The notes: a model not told the origin generated them from the sequence alone. A stretch of DNA of 44,189 bases from an uncultured Eubacteriales bacterium (GCA_948468315.1 CAOKHL010000014.1:1-44189), one strand, 5' to 3'. Shown: positions 17,415 through 26,660, numbered from the stretch's first letter. Program-made: numbers and translations.

Positions 17415-18631
17415 TTTTCCTCCAATATATTTATGAATTCTTTATAATATTTTTCTATTGAATATTTTTTTCTAATACTTATTGCATTACTATAAAATTT
17501 CTTTCTTAAATCTTTATCAACTAATACTTTTTTAATTGCTTCCTCAATATTATACACAATATCTTCATTATTTTTAATTATAATTGCATAATTGTTATCT
17601 ATATATTCTGGTATTCCACCAGCATCAGTTGTAATTACTGGCACTCCTACAGCTGCAGCTTCTACTATTGTTAATCCTGCTGGTTCTTGCCATATTGATG
17701 GTAAAGCCACTATATCTGCCATTTTATACATATTATATATCTCTTTATGTTCGATATATCCAGTAAAAATCACATTATCTTTTATTTTATCAGTCATACA
17801 TATTAATTCTTTCTCAAATGAAGATTCTACTTTTGTTTTATAAAAACTTTTTCCTATAATAACTAATTTGATTCTAGGATTATTGAGATTTATTATAGCT
17901 TGAATTAATTCTTTAATTCCTTTTTCTTCACTTAACCTTCCTACAAACACAATTTTTATATCATCAGGATTAAATATTATCTTACTTTCTGTATTATCTT
18001 TTTCATTTAATTCATTGCCTACTCTTTCTATATCTATACAATTTTTTAATACCGTTGTTTGAGCTTTATTTATACCTTTTATTTTATTTGTTATAGAATT
18101 ATTAATATAGTTACTAACTCCTATTATTTTTTTCGATTGTCCTATTAATTCTTGATTTCCAAATGTTTGTATAACTTCATTATGCAAATGAAAATAATAT
18201 TTATCTTTATATTTTATATAATTTTTTCTTAATTTTAGTGTTGAAAATAAAGATGCATTATTTTCAATAATAATCTTATCATATTGATTTTCTTTTAAAT
18301 CTTTACTAACCTTATTTATATAATATAATCTTTTTATTATATACCTATAAGATATATTCTTTTTCTTTTTTAAAACTTTTGAAAAAAATTTAAAAATTAT
18401 TAAATCTATTAAATTAAATATTTTAGGTGTCTTTATGCAAATAAACTCACTTTTTTTATATTTCTTACTTTTTTCCCATGCTTTTTTATCGTAATCAGTG
18501 AATATATATATATCATTATTATCTTCTATCTTTTCCCTTTCATATATGATATTTTCAACTAAAGTCTCAACAGCACCACCTTTAGTCGCTGGAACCGGCA
18601 TATATCCAGATGTAATAATGGCTATTTTCAT
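17411..18631 (-). CDS. GT4 family glycosyltransferase
   Basis: GT-B retaining glycosyltransferase. It has an N-terminal glycine-rich acceptor region (SGYMPVPATKGGAVETL, residues 7-23), the donor site start KIVFVGRLSEEKGI, and the E-x7-E motif EPAGLTIVEAAAVGVPVI near residues 320-335. The start is the ATG at 18631, because AAAGGAGAG stands at the right distance; an in-frame ATG 12 codons upstream has no such site and would not look like a GT4 N-terminus. It overlaps the pyruvyl transferase gene by 4 bases. Donor sugar unknown. Confidence 0.9.
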   Translation of the reverse strand: MKIAIITSGYMPVPATKGGAVETLVENIIYEREKIEDNNDIYIFTDYDKKAWEKSKKYKKSEFICIKTPKIFNLIDLIIFKFFSKVLKKKKNISYRYIIKRLYYINKVSKDLKENQYDKIIIENNASLFSTLKLRKNYIKYKDKYYFHLHNEVIQTFGNQELIGQSKKIIGVSNYINNSITNKIKGINKAQTTVLKNCIDIERVGNELNEKDNTESKIIFNPDDIKIVFVGRLSEEKGIKELIQAIINLNNPRIKLVIIGKSFYKTKVESSFEKELICMTDKIKDNVIFTGYIEHKEIYNMYKMADIVALPSIWQEPAGLTIVEAAAVGVPVITTDAGGIPEYIDNNYAIIIKNNEDIVYNIEEAIKKVLVDKDLRKKFYSNAISIRKKYSIEKYYKEFINILEEK

Positions 18632-18667
18632 AAGTACTCTCCTTTTATTATTTATTTCCAAAAACAT

Positions 18668-19666
18668 TTAAATATTTTTTAGTCTATATTTTAATTTATT
18701 AATTAAATATGACACAATTACTGAAATAATAGTTAATATAAATGTTATTATTATTACTTGCAAAAAACTTTGTCTAATTAAATCCCCATTCTGTTTTATT
18801 ATTTTAGAATATAAAACTATTACAATTCTTTTTATTGGTTCATGTATGCACATAATATATAAGGAATTTTTTCCAATCCACTCAATAATTCCACTACTCT
18901 TAAATTCACATAACCTATTTGAAAGCAAGTATATTGTATATGTTCCAATTATTGCTGCTATATAAAAAATTGTATAATAAGTAAATCTTAAATTAGTCAT
19001 ATCAGTTCCATTTTCAATAATAGCTAAGTAAATAGTTATACATACTCCTATCAAGATTATTATATTTTCTTTATATCTTATTTTTTCTTTTGTTTTAAGT
19101 TCTATATAATTCTTAAATATATATCCTATATAATAAAATACTATTGATGTAAAAAATATATCTATACAAAATGGCAATCTAAAATCTACAATCTTTGGAT
19201 AAATAAAACCGATTATTGAACTTAAAAATACTATTATCCCTATTTTCTTTGTAGAAAAATTCTTTTCTAATATCCAAAAAATAGTTTCTGTAATGAATAA
19301 GCAAGGTAAAAACCAAAGAACCACATTAAATATATAGTTGTCAGATCCTCCTTTAGCTATAAATATATTAGAAAAAGCATCTAATGGAGAAATTGATTGA
19401 CTTCGTATATGTCTTTCTATAATAAGCCAATATAAAAAAGAAAAAATGGAAAAAATAAAATATGGTATTAAAACTTTTTTTACCTTATTCTTAACAAATT
19501 CTTTTTTATTTTTATATAAATATCCTGAAATCATAAAAAATAGAGGCATATGAAATGCATAAATAACATTATTTATAATTTTTATTTTAGATATATGCCC
19601 CATTAAAACTAAAATAATTCCAATACCTTTAGAAATGTCTATCCATTTAATTCTATTTTTTATCAT
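18668..19666 (-). CDS. acyltransferase 3 family membrane protein (O-acetyltransferase)
   Basis: A 332-residue protein with about 10 membrane helices. The N-terminal motif RIKWIDISKGIGIILVLMGH (residues 5-24) has the conserved Arg and His of acyltransferase-3 enzymes. YAFHMPLFFMISG (about 36) and a late IGKNSLYIMCIHEP (about 263) are also typical. It probably O-acetylates a sugar of the EPS repeat unit. It overlaps the upstream GT4 gene by 14 bases and has AGGAG before its ATG. Cell-wall O-acetylation is an alternative, but the operon position favours the EPS. Confidence 0.88.
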   Translation of the reverse strand: MIKNRIKWIDISKGIGIILVLMGHISKIKIINNVIYAFHMPLFFMISGYLYKNKKEFVKNKVKKVLIPYFIFSIFSFLYWLIIERHIRSQSISPLDAFSNIFIAKGGSDNYIFNVVLWFLPCLFITETIFWILEKNFSTKKIGIIVFLSSIIGFIYPKIVDFRLPFCIDIFFTSIVFYYIGYIFKNYIELKTKEKIRYKENIIILIGVCITIYLAIIENGTDMTNLRFTYYTIFYIAAIIGTYTIYLLSNRLCEFKSSGIIEWIGKNSLYIMCIHEPIKRIVIVLYSKIIKQNGDLIRQSFLQVIIITFILTIISVIVSYLINKLKYRLKNI

Positions 19667-20759
19667 TTTTTTCTCCTAATATATATTCTTCTTTATATCT
19701 CATACACATTTTTTTAGTATTATATATTTCTAGTATATTGTCAAAGGCATTTTTTCTCATATCTTCAACTTGTTTCTTTTCCTCTTTCAGATTTGATATA
19801 ATCTTATTGAATTCTTTAACTTGTTTGCAAATAAAACCATTCTCTCTATTAATAATAACATCACTATTTCCAATAACATCACTAACAATACAAATTTTCT
19901 TTAAATACATTGCCTCTAATAAAGAAATAGGTAATCCCTCCCAAAGAGATGTCAATAAAAATATATCATTATTATTTAAAATTTTCAATACTTCTTGCTT
20001 TGATTTCCATCCAGTTATTAATATATTAGATTCTTTTAAATTATCCTTTAATTCTCCATCACCTATCCAAGTAAATTCTATATTGGGAAAATTTGTGGCA
20101 ATTTCATTAAACATTTGTGGATTCTTTTGAAAAGAAATTCTTCCAACTGTGCAAATTTTTATATTATCATAATCAATTTCTTTATCATTCAATTTAGCTG
20201 TTTCTTTATTTAACTTGTCTATATCTACCCCATTATTAATACAAATAGAATTTTTATTCAATTTCTTAGCTTCAAGATATTCTCCTTTTGAACATCCAAC
20301 AATTGTACATTTTCTATTAAATATTGCTATAATTTTCTCTATCATCCAATAAATACATCTTTTTAATTTCGAATCATCTTGCTTTAAAAAAGAAAAGCCA
20401 TGTGGATTATAAAACATTCTAATTTTATTTCCATTCACAGCTAACCTTCCTAATACTCCTGCTTTAGAAGAATGTAAATGTACTATATCTGGTTTTTCTT
20501 CTTTTACAATTCTTTTTATCTCCTTTAGTGCTTTTATATCTTTTTTTGGATTGATACTTCTGGTAAAATTTTTTACTTCAATAAATTTTACTTTACTATC
20601 AAAAAATTCTCTGAAATTCTTTGGTGTTTGTGCTCTTAATGAATAAGCAACAACAATTTCATAGTCATCACTGGTTCCATTTATCAAATCATTTAATACA
20701 GTAAAAACTCCTCCCCCAAAGGCTTCCACAATATGTAGTACTTTTTTTCTCTCTTTCAC
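19653..20759 (-). CDS. GT4 family glycosyltransferase (EpsD-like)
   Basis: GT-B glycosyltransferase with N-terminal VLHIVEAFGGGVFTVL (residues 6-21), which is typical of EpsD/GT4 enzymes. KPDIVHLHSSKAGVLGRLA is near residue 90, ICTVGRISFQKNP near 201, and the E-x7-E region EGLPISLLEAM near 275. The start is a GTG at 20759, directly after the stop of the sugar transferase gene, with GGAGC seven bases before it. It likely adds the second sugar to the lipid-linked primer. Overlaps the acyltransferase gene by 14 bases. Confidence 0.9.
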   Translation of the reverse strand: MKERKKVLHIVEAFGGGVFTVLNDLINGTSDDYEIVVAYSLRAQTPKNFREFFDSKVKFIEVKNFTRSINPKKDIKALKEIKRIVKEEKPDIVHLHSSKAGVLGRLAVNGNKIRMFYNPHGFSFLKQDDSKLKRCIYWMIEKIIAIFNRKCTIVGCSKGEYLEAKKLNKNSICINNGVDIDKLNKETAKLNDKEIDYDNIKICTVGRISFQKNPQMFNEIATNFPNIEFTWIGDGELKDNLKESNILITGWKSKQEVLKILNNNDIFLLTSLWEGLPISLLEAMYLKKICIVSDVIGNSDVIINRENGFICKQVKEFNKIISNLKEEKKQVEDMRKNAFDNILEIYNTKKMCMRYKEEYILGEKNDKK

Positions 20760-21482
20760 TTATATTGCTCCTTCACGTTTAACTAACTTTTCTACTGTCT
20801 TTCTCAAAATCTTCATATCTGTTTTCAAACTATTTCTTCTAAAATAATCCATATCCATATGCATTCTTTCATCAAAAGTAACTTCACTTCTTCCACTAAT
20901 TTGCCAAAGTCCAGTAACCCCAGGCTTACAAGAAATTATGTATTTATAAAAATATGTCATATCTTCTTTTTCTCTTTCCAAATATGGTCTTGGACCAACT
21001 AAACTCATATCACCTTTTAATACATTAATAAATTGTGGAAATTCATCCAAACTTGTCTTTCTAATAAAATTACCTATCTTTGTCACTCTTGGATCATTTT
21101 TCAACTTCTTATATTGTTTATATTCTTTCTTTGCTTCTTCATTTTCTTCTAAATATTCTTTTAATTTTTCATCTGCTCCTACAACCATAGAACGAAATTT
21201 ATACATTTTAAACTTCTTTCCATTTTTTCCAATTCTTTCTTGTGTGTAAAATATAGGACCTTTGTCTCCTGATATTATATTTGCTATTGAAATTATTAAA
21301 GTTAATGGAATTAAAGATAATACTCCAAAAATTCCTCCAAATAAATCAATAGTTCTCTTTAATGTTCTTTCAACTTTTGCTTTTACTTTGCTCTTATATA
21401 TAGAAACATCTTGATATGGTACTAAGGCTGTTGTTATATTTCCATTTGAAACATATTCTATATCTTTAGATTTAACGTCCAT
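20760..21482 (-). CDS. initiating sugar phosphotransferase (EpsL/WcaJ-type, short form)
   Basis: Transfers sugar-1-phosphate to undecaprenyl phosphate to start each repeat unit. It has one membrane helix (about residues 45-68), then the catalytic domain with FKMYKFRSMVVGAD (about 90-103), KIGNFIRKTSLDEFPQF (about 136-152), the GDMSLVGPRP motif (about 157) and KPGVTGLWQISGRS (about 186). At 240 aa it is the short Gram-positive form without the five-helix N-terminal domain. It is first in the main run, behind its own promoter, with a GGGGG-rich ribosome site before the ATG. Confidence 0.94.
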   Translation of the reverse strand: MDVKSKDIEYVSNGNITTALVPYQDVSIYKSKVKAKVERTLKRTIDLFGGIFGVLSLIPLTLIISIANIISGDKGPIFYTQERIGKNGKKFKMYKFRSMVVGADEKLKEYLEENEEAKKEYKQYKKLKNDPRVTKIGNFIRKTSLDEFPQFINVLKGDMSLVGPRPYLEREKEDMTYFYKYIISCKPGVTGLWQISGRSEVTFDERMHMDMDYFRRNSLKTDMKILRKTVEKLVKREGAI

Positions 21483-21526
21483 AAAATTTACCCCCTAATA
21501 AATTTCTTTTGAAAACCGTCTTATTT

Positions 21527-21555
21527 ATTATATCATTATCCTATTCCAAATTCAA
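21527..21555 (-). promoter_or_regulatory. main EPS operon promoter
   Basis: Minus strand TTGAAT (21550-21555) and TATAAT (21527-21532) with a 17-base spacer. The region lies between the VanZ-like gene and the initiating transferase gene. Confidence 0.75.
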
Positions 21556-21587
21556 TACTTTTTGTCGAATTTTATGTAAATTTGTCA

Positions 21588-22088
21588 TTAATTTTTCTGT
21601 ATACACTTCCTACTAGTTACCACCTTAAATGCCTTCAATACTAACACCACTATTACAATTCCAACAAAAACACCACAAGAGTCAATAAAGACATCTATAA
21701 TAGACGAACTTCTATCAGGGATAAACATCTGATGAAACTCATCAGACATAGCATATATCACTCCTACTCCTAAACTTATTCCCAATCTTTTAATCTGTAT
21801 TAAATTATAAGTACTCATCAAACTCATCATTAAAATTCCCACAACAGTATAAAGAGAAAAATGAGCCAATTTTCTAATAAAATGTTCTATTTTATCTAAA
21901 GTTTTTTCTTTCTTACTTTTTTCCATTCTTTGTATAGTCTTAACATTTTTAGTTACATTTTCTGTAATCTCTCTACTTAAACTTCCAGACTTTTCTCCAT
22001 CTTGGTTTGAAAATCTAAATATTGATACAAACATTATTAATAACAATATTACCAATACTGCTCTCAAAACATTTATTTTCGCATTCAT
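21588..22088 (-). CDS. VanZ-like family membrane protein
   Basis: A 166-residue protein with four hydrophobic segments (about residues 8-24, 72-90, 98-114, 134-154). The VanZ signatures are KLAHFSLYTVVG (about 68-79) and YAMSDEFHQMFIPDRSSSIIDV (about 109-130). VanZ itself gives low-level teicoplanin resistance, but most family members near glycan loci have no proven function. It lies 28 bases after galE, so both probably share the galE promoter, and 105 bases before the initiating transferase gene. Confidence 0.88.
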   Translation of the reverse strand: MNAKINVLRAVLVILLLIMFVSIFRFSNQDGEKSGSLSREITENVTKNVKTIQRMEKSKKEKTLDKIEHFIRKLAHFSLYTVVGILMMSLMSTYNLIQIKRLGISLGVGVIYAMSDEFHQMFIPDRSSSIIDVFIDSCGVFVGIVIVVLVLKAFKVVTSRKCIQKN

Positions 22089-22116
22089 TTTAGATTTAAG
22101 TCATCTCCAAACTACC

Positions 22117-23121
22117 TTATTTATTTTTCTGAATATAATTCCAAGAATCTCTACACATATCTTCAATTGTTTTAGTTGCTTTCCAACCCAATTCATTTTG
22201 AGCCTTAGTTGGATCAGCATAAAATTCATCTAAATCTCCTGCTCTTCTCTCTCCATATTTAAATGGTACATCTATATTATTTACCTTCATAAATGCTGTT
22301 ACCAAATCAAATACACTTACAGGTGTTCCTGTTCCTAAATTATATATATATACCCCATCTTCAGAATTATCTAATTTCTCCAAAGCCTTTATATGTCCAA
22401 TTGCTAAATCTACAACATGTAAATAATCTCTTCTACATGTACCATCTGGAGTATTATAGTCATTTCCAAATATTGTTAACTCTTTTAATTCTCCAATTGC
22501 AACTTTTTGTACAAAAGGCATTAAATTATTTGGTATTCCATTTGGATTTTCTCCAAGCAATCCTGATTCATGTGCTCCAACAGGATTGAAATACCTAAGA
22601 ATTGATATCTTCCATGTATTATCAGCTCTATAAATATCTTCTAATATCTGTTCTATCATAATTTTTGTAGTACCATATGGGCTTGATGCTGTTTTTCTTT
22701 CCATAGTTTCTACATACTTTGGAGACTCTTGTTCACCATATATCGTTGCTGATGAACTAAATACAAATTTTTTCACTCCATATTTAGCCATTGTTTGAAG
22801 TAAAATTATTGCCCCTGAGACATTATCATAATAATATTTTAATGGCTCTTTTACAGATTCTCCAACTGCTTTATATCCTGCAAAATTTATAACTGCTTCT
22901 ATTTCATTTTCCTCAAAAACTTTTTCTAATTTTTCTCTATCCATATAATCTATTTCATAAAACTTGAAATCTCTTTTAGTTATTTCTTTTATAGCCTCTA
23001 TGGCCTTTATATTACTATTCGAAAAATTATCTATTATAACTATATCTTTTCCTTGTTTTAATAATTCTACTGCTGTATGACTTCCTATATATCCAGCTCC
23101 ACCAGGTAATAATATTGACAT
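22117..23121 (-). CDS. galE: UDP-glucose 4-epimerase
   Basis: NAD-dependent short-chain dehydrogenase/reductase converting UDP-glucose to UDP-galactose. It has GGAGYIGSHT (residues 7-16), SSSATIYGE with the catalytic Ser (about 121-129), the YGTTK Tyr/Lys pair (about 148-152), and the family-specific RYFNPVGAH (about 176) and GDLDEFYADP (about 297). Length (334 aa) is standard. An AGGAGG site and a good promoter precede it. It supplies UDP-galactose for Glf, so it belongs functionally to the EPS locus. Confidence 0.95.
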   Translation of the reverse strand: MSILLPGGAGYIGSHTAVELLKQGKDIVIIDNFSNSNIKAIEAIKEITKRDFKFYEIDYMDREKLEKVFEENEIEAVINFAGYKAVGESVKEPLKYYYDNVSGAIILLQTMAKYGVKKFVFSSSATIYGEQESPKYVETMERKTASSPYGTTKIMIEQILEDIYRADNTWKISILRYFNPVGAHESGLLGENPNGIPNNLMPFVQKVAIGELKELTIFGNDYNTPDGTCRRDYLHVVDLAIGHIKALEKLDNSEDGVYIYNLGTGTPVSVFDLVTAFMKVNNIDVPFKYGERRAGDLDEFYADPTKAQNELGWKATKTIEDMCRDSWNYIQKNK

Positions 23122-23153
23122 TTTTGTCCTCCTCCTAGATCATTTTTTTGGTA

Positions 23154-23182
23154 ATTGTATCATTTAATAGTTTAATATGCAA
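23154..23182 (-). promoter_or_regulatory. galE promoter
   Basis: Minus strand TTGCAT (23177-23182) and TACAAT (23154-23159), 17-base spacer, 33 bases upstream of the galE ATG. Confidence 0.7.
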
Positions 23183-23282
23183 GTAATTTTATGGTACTTT
23201 TTCATTTTTTTTACTTTGATATTCTTTTAATTTTATGTTAACATATTTTATAGAATATTAAATTTAGAAAGGTTTTGATTTT

Positions 23283-23531
23283 ATGGATAAAATAAAAAAT
23301 TTATTTAATAATTTAGATAAAACTGATTTAAAAATTATGAAAATTGGAATAAAGTTTTGTTTCGGAATTTTGCTAATTGCTATAATATTATTGTCTTCTT
23401 ATTTATTTTTTGTACATAATTTCTTTCTATATGAATTAGGATTAGCTATTTTTAAATTAAGTGCATATATTGCAGTTGAATTTATTGTCTGTGGTATTGT
23501 CGCAGATAAAATAAAAAAGCAAATTGAATAA
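23283..23531 (+). CDS. small two-helix membrane protein, unknown
   Basis: An 82-residue protein with a basic/polar N-terminus (KIKNLFNNLDKTDLKIMK) and two hydrophobic segments (about residues 23-45 and 50-73), ending in a charged tail (DKIKKQIE). A GAAAGG site lies about 11 bases before the ATG, and a strong terminator follows at once, so it is a real monocistronic gene. A TTGATA/TAACAT pair near 23215-23243 may be its promoter. I do not recognise the family. It is divergent from galE. Confidence 0.7.
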   Translation: MDKIKNLFNNLDKTDLKIMKIGIKFCFGILLIAIILLSSYLFFVHNFFLYELGLAIFKLSAYIAVEFIVCGIVADKIKKQIE

Positions 23532-23562
23532 CAGGAAAAGAGAATTATACTCTTTTCCTGTT
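23530..23562. terminator. bidirectional terminator
   Basis: A perfect 13-bp stem (AACAGGAAAAGAG / CTCTTTTCCTGTT) with a 7-base loop directly after the 82-residue gene, followed by T-rich sequence. Confidence 0.85.
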
Positions 23563-23570
23563 ATTACTTT

Positions 23571-23606
23571 TTAAAACAAAAAAAGAATAGCTTTAACTAC
23601 TCTTTT
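23571..23606 (-). terminator. terminator of the rpmF-secG unit
   Basis: On the minus strand AAAAGAGTAG pairs with CTATTCTTTT (one G-U) around a 6-base loop, then a T-rich run. It lies 15 bases after the secG stop. Confidence 0.65.
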
Positions 23607-23620
23607 AATCTCTAATTTTA

Positions 23621-23869
23621 TTATATTGAATATATAGCTCCTAAAATAATACAAAGCACAACAAGTACAATACCAAAAATAACTGTCCATTTTTTTTGTT
23701 TTCCTTCTTTAGTGTTTCCTTTATTTTTCTCAAAGAAATTATTTGTTGATGTTCCAGTTATTGTTGAAGATAGACCTGCATCTTCTTTAGATTGTGCCAT
23801 TGCAAGGATTATTAAAGCTAAACATACTATAAAATAAATTACAATAAATATACCTTTTACTATTTGCAT
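23621..23869 (-). CDS. secG: preprotein translocase subunit SecG
   Basis: Small subunit of the SecYEG channel. The 82-residue protein has two membrane helices (about residues 4-23 and 62-80). The loop AQSKEDAGLSSTITGTSTNNFF (about 25-46) matches the conserved SecG segment after the first helix. An AGGGAGG-like site precedes the ATG. It lies 26 bases after rpmF and before a terminator, so the two are probably co-transcribed. Confidence 0.9.
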   Translation of the reverse strand: MQIVKGIFIVIYFIVCLALIILAMAQSKEDAGLSSTITGTSTNNFFEKNKGNTKEGKQKKWTVIFGIVLVVLCIILGAIYSI

Positions 23870-23895
23870 TTATTTTTCCTCCCTGATGGATTTAA

Positions 23896-24084
23896 TTATT
23901 CATTATTATCTTTTTTTACTACAATTTGTTTTCCATCATAGTATCCACAGTTTGAGCATAGTGTGTGTGGTAATACTGGTTCACCACAATTTGAGCATTT
24001 TGCAAATTTTGGTGTTTCTAATTTCCATGTTGATCTTTTGCTATGAGTTCTAGCTTTTGACCATCTTCTTTTTGGTTGTGCCAT
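23896..24084 (-). CDS. rpmF: 50S ribosomal protein L32
   Basis: A 62-residue ribosomal protein. It has N-terminal MAQPKRRWSKARTHSKRSTW and the zinc-ribbon form of L32 with two CSNC pairs (residues 30-33 and 43-46). The zinc-binding C+ version is the usual one under zinc-replete conditions. The ribosome site is GAGGAGGG, and the promoter lies about 80-108 bases upstream. Confidence 0.95.
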   Translation of the reverse strand: MAQPKRRWSKARTHSKRSTWKLETPKFAKCSNCGEPVLPHTLCSNCGYYDGKQIVVKKDNNE

Positions 24085-24163
24085 TTTTATTCCCTCCTCT
24101 TGTTAATTAGATATATATGTGTTATACCATATTTTCATCTTTTTTTCAAATTCATACCATAAG

Positions 24164-24192
24164 ATTATACATTCTTTTTTCGTATTTGTCAA
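24164..24192 (-). promoter_or_regulatory. rpmF-secG promoter
   Basis: Minus strand TTGACA (24187-24192) and TATAAT (24164-24169) with a 17-base spacer, a consensus housekeeping promoter. Confidence 0.85.
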
Positions 24193-24250
24193 CCTATGGT
24201 AAAAATTTTTTAGTAAATACTGTAAATTCAAATTATGTATAGTAACTAAT

Positions 24251-24286
24251 CCTCCAAAATTGAATATACTATTAACTAATAGGAGG
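24251..24286 (+). promoter_or_regulatory. asnB leader with possible SD-sequestering stem
   Basis: The asnB ribosome site AGGAGG (24281-24286) is preceded 25 bases earlier by CCTCC (24251-24255), which can pair with it. The stem is only 5 bp, so it is weak. No T-box (long leader with specifier loop and terminator) fits in this short region. Confidence 0.3.
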
Positions 24287-24293
24287 AAATTTT

Positions 24294-26141
24294 ATGTGTG
24301 GAATTGCAGGTTTTGTAAATTACAAAAAAGATTTACCTAATAAAAAAAATATTTTAAATAACATGGTCCAAACTCTAAAACAACGTGGACCTGATGAAGA
24401 AGGACTTTATCTAAATAAAAATGTTGCATTAGGTCATAAAAGACTAATAGTAATCGACCCTCTAGGCGGAAAACAACCTATGATAGAAAAATTCTCGCTT
24501 GGAGAATATGTAATTGTCTATAATGGTCAAATTTATAATACTGAAGAATTAAAAAATACCTTATCAGAAAATGGTTTTACTTTTTACAGTAGATCTGATA
24601 CAGAAGTTCTTTTAAAAGCCTACATATACTATGGAAAAGATGTAGCAAAACATTTAAATGGAATATTTGCTTTTGCAATTTGGAATTCAAAAACTGAAGA
24701 ACTTTTTATGGCAAGGGACCACTTTGGGGTTAAACCTTTATTTTATACTCAATTTGACGAAGCACTTATTTTTGCATCAGAATTAAAATCTATTTTTGAA
24801 TATCCTAATATGCAAAAAATAATTGACGGTCAAGGTATTTCAGAACTATTTGGAATTGGCCCAGCTCATACTCCAGGTTTTACTGTTTATAAAGATATAT
24901 TCGAGATTAAACCTGGTCATTTTGCAGTATATAATAAATCTGGTCTTCATATTGAGCAATATTGGAAATTAAAATCTAAACAACATACAGAAGATTTTGA
25001 AGAAACATGTCTTCATCTTGAGACATTATTAAAAGATGCCATTTCAAGACAACTTGTATCAGATATGCCTATTTGTACATTTTTATCTGGAGGTCTTGAT
25101 TCTAGCATAATTACTAAATTTACAGCAGATTATTTAAAAGAACAAGGTCTTAGGCCTTTAGACACTTACTCTGTAGATTATGTAGATAATGATAAAAATT
25201 TTGTAAAATCAGATTTCCAACCAAATTCAGATAATTATTATATTGACCTTATGAATAACAATACTTACTCAAAACATCATCAAGTATTATTAGATACTCC
25301 TGAACTTGCAAAAGCTTTAGAAGATGCTATGATTGCAAGAGATGTTCCTGGAATGGCTGATGTTGACTCTTCTTTATATTTATTTTGTAAAGAAGTTAAA
25401 AAAGAAAAAACAGTTAGTTTAATGGGAGAATGTGCAGATGAAATATTTGGAGGTTACCCTTGGTTTTTCCGTGAAGATAGCTTAAGCTCTGGAACTTTTC
25501 CTTGGTCAATAGCAATTAACGAACGTCAAAAACTGTTAAACCCAGCTATTGCTAGTAAAATAGATTTAAAAGATTATATAGATTTTAGATATAATCAAAG
25601 TTTATCAAATGTTGAAATTCTAGATACAGATTCATATGATACTGCTGAAAAACGTAGAATTTCTTATCTTACAATAACTTGGTTTATGCAAACTCTTCTA
25701 GATAGAGCCGACCGTATGAGTATGGCAAATGGTTTTGAAACTCGTGTTCCTTTCTGTGACTATCGTTTAGCCCAATATATGTATAATGTACCATGGGAAA
25801 TGAAAGCTTATAAGGGTAGAGAAAAAGGTATTTTACGTTATATAATGAAAGATTATCTTCCTGATGAAATTGTTAATAGAAAGAAATCTCCATACCCGAA
25901 AACCCATAATCCAACTTATTTGAAAGCTGTTAAGTCTATGCTTACTACTATTATGAAGGATTCTTCTAGTCCTATTAATTATATACTTAATCGTGATTAT
26001 ATTTTGGATATTTTGAATACCGATGGTAAAGCCTTTACCAGGCCTTGGTTTGGCCAGTTGATGACTGGGCCTCAACTTATGGCTTATCTTTGTCAAGTTA
26101 ATATGTGGCTTGAGAGGTATCAACCTAAAATTAAATTATAG
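24294..26141 (+). CDS. asnB: asparagine synthase (glutamine-hydrolysing)
   Basis: Makes asparagine from aspartate, glutamine and ATP. It has an N-terminal class II glutaminase domain with catalytic Cys2 (MCGIAGFVNY), GPDEEG and GHKRL near residues 34-50, and RSDTEVLL near 101. The C-terminal synthetase domain has the PP-loop SGGLDSS (about 265), ECADEIFGGYPW (about 382) and the DRADRMSMANGFETRVPF segment (about 465). Length (615 aa) is typical. A perfect TAGGAGG site precedes the ATG. It stands alone between a divergent rpmF and its own terminator. Confidence 0.95.
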   Translation: MCGIAGFVNYKKDLPNKKNILNNMVQTLKQRGPDEEGLYLNKNVALGHKRLIVIDPLGGKQPMIEKFSLGEYVIVYNGQIYNTEELKNTLSENGFTFYSRSDTEVLLKAYIYYGKDVAKHLNGIFAFAIWNSKTEELFMARDHFGVKPLFYTQFDEALIFASELKSIFEYPNMQKIIDGQGISELFGIGPAHTPGFTVYKDIFEIKPGHFAVYNKSGLHIEQYWKLKSKQHTEDFEETCLHLETLLKDAISRQLVSDMPICTFLSGGLDSSIITKFTADYLKEQGLRPLDTYSVDYVDNDKNFVKSDFQPNSDNYYIDLMNNNTYSKHHQVLLDTPELAKALEDAMIARDVPGMADVDSSLYLFCKEVKKEKTVSLMGECADEIFGGYPWFFREDSLSSGTFPWSIAINERQKLLNPAIASKIDLKDYIDFRYNQSLSNVEILDTDSYDTAEKRRISYLTITWFMQTLLDRADRMSMANGFETRVPFCDYRLAQYMYNVPWEMKAYKGREKGILRYIMKDYLPDEIVNRKKSPYPKTHNPTYLKAVKSMLTTIMKDSSSPINYILNRDYILDILNTDGKAFTRPWFGQLMTGPQLMAYLCQVNMWLERYQPKIKL

Positions 26142-26156
26142 TTACAATATTATAAA

Positions 26157-26187
26157 AACTTGAGGTTGCAAATTGCAACCTCTTTAC
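26157..26187. terminator. asnB terminator
   Basis: A perfect 9-bp stem (GAGGTTGCA / TGCAACCTC) with a 3-base loop, 20 bases after the asnB stop, followed by TTTA. It may also serve the convergent gene at 26194-26508. Confidence 0.8.
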
Positions 26188-26193
26188 TTCATG

Positions 26194-26508
26194 TTATTTT
26201 TCTTTATTTTCATGTTCTTTTACTATTTTGACTGCTTCATCAATATCAAATCCATTATCTTTCAATTTAATTTTTTGTACCATTTTATTTATTGCATTTA
26301 ACTGTCTCTGTTGAGATTTTTCTCTTTCTTTTTTATAGTCTTCTAATTTTATGCATAATTTAAATCCCATTATAAATGTTCCTAATAATCCTATTATTAC
26401 CATAATTATATTAATGGATGGTTCACACATTCCAGCTTCCATAAAGCTTAATCCAAATCCGAAAATTATAGTAAAGATAATCAATAAAGTTAACAACATT
26501 TTTTTCAT
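26194..26508 (-). CDS. small membrane protein with charged coiled tail, unknown
   Basis: A 104-residue protein with two hydrophobic segments (about residues 4-22 and 32-51) and a long charged helical tail (LEDYKKEREKSQQRQLNAIN). The ATG at 26508 has GGGAGGG eight bases upstream; an in-frame TTG six codons earlier would swallow that site and is rejected. I do not recognise the family. Convergent with asnB. Confidence 0.65.
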   Translation of the reverse strand: MKKMLLTLLIIFTIIFGFGLSFMEAGMCEPSINIIMVIIGLLGTFIMGFKLCIKLEDYKKEREKSQQRQLNAINKMVQKIKLKDNGFDIDEAVKIVKEHENKEK

Positions 26509-26660
26509 ATTTTTCCCTCCCACCAATTGGCTTATGCTTGTTTATAGTTTAATTTATATATTAAATCTACCTTGATGTTTTAAGATAGAAGGATTTTCTA
26601 CTAAATTTATGCTATTATATTAACATAATCTTATTGATATTTCAATAGTTTGAAATCCAT

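Noticed and set aside
18632..18667. Upstream ATG extension of the GT4 gene
   Set aside because: The AAAGGAGAG site belongs to the ATG at 18631, and the extra residues do not fit the family.
24200..24293. T-box riboswitch before asnB
   Set aside because: The leader is too short, and no T-box sequence (TGGNACCGCG) or terminator is visible.
24294..26141. Functional link between asnB and the intron-split tRNA-Asn
   Set aside because: Both concern asparagine, but they are 17 kb apart with unrelated promoters; nothing in the sequence ties them.
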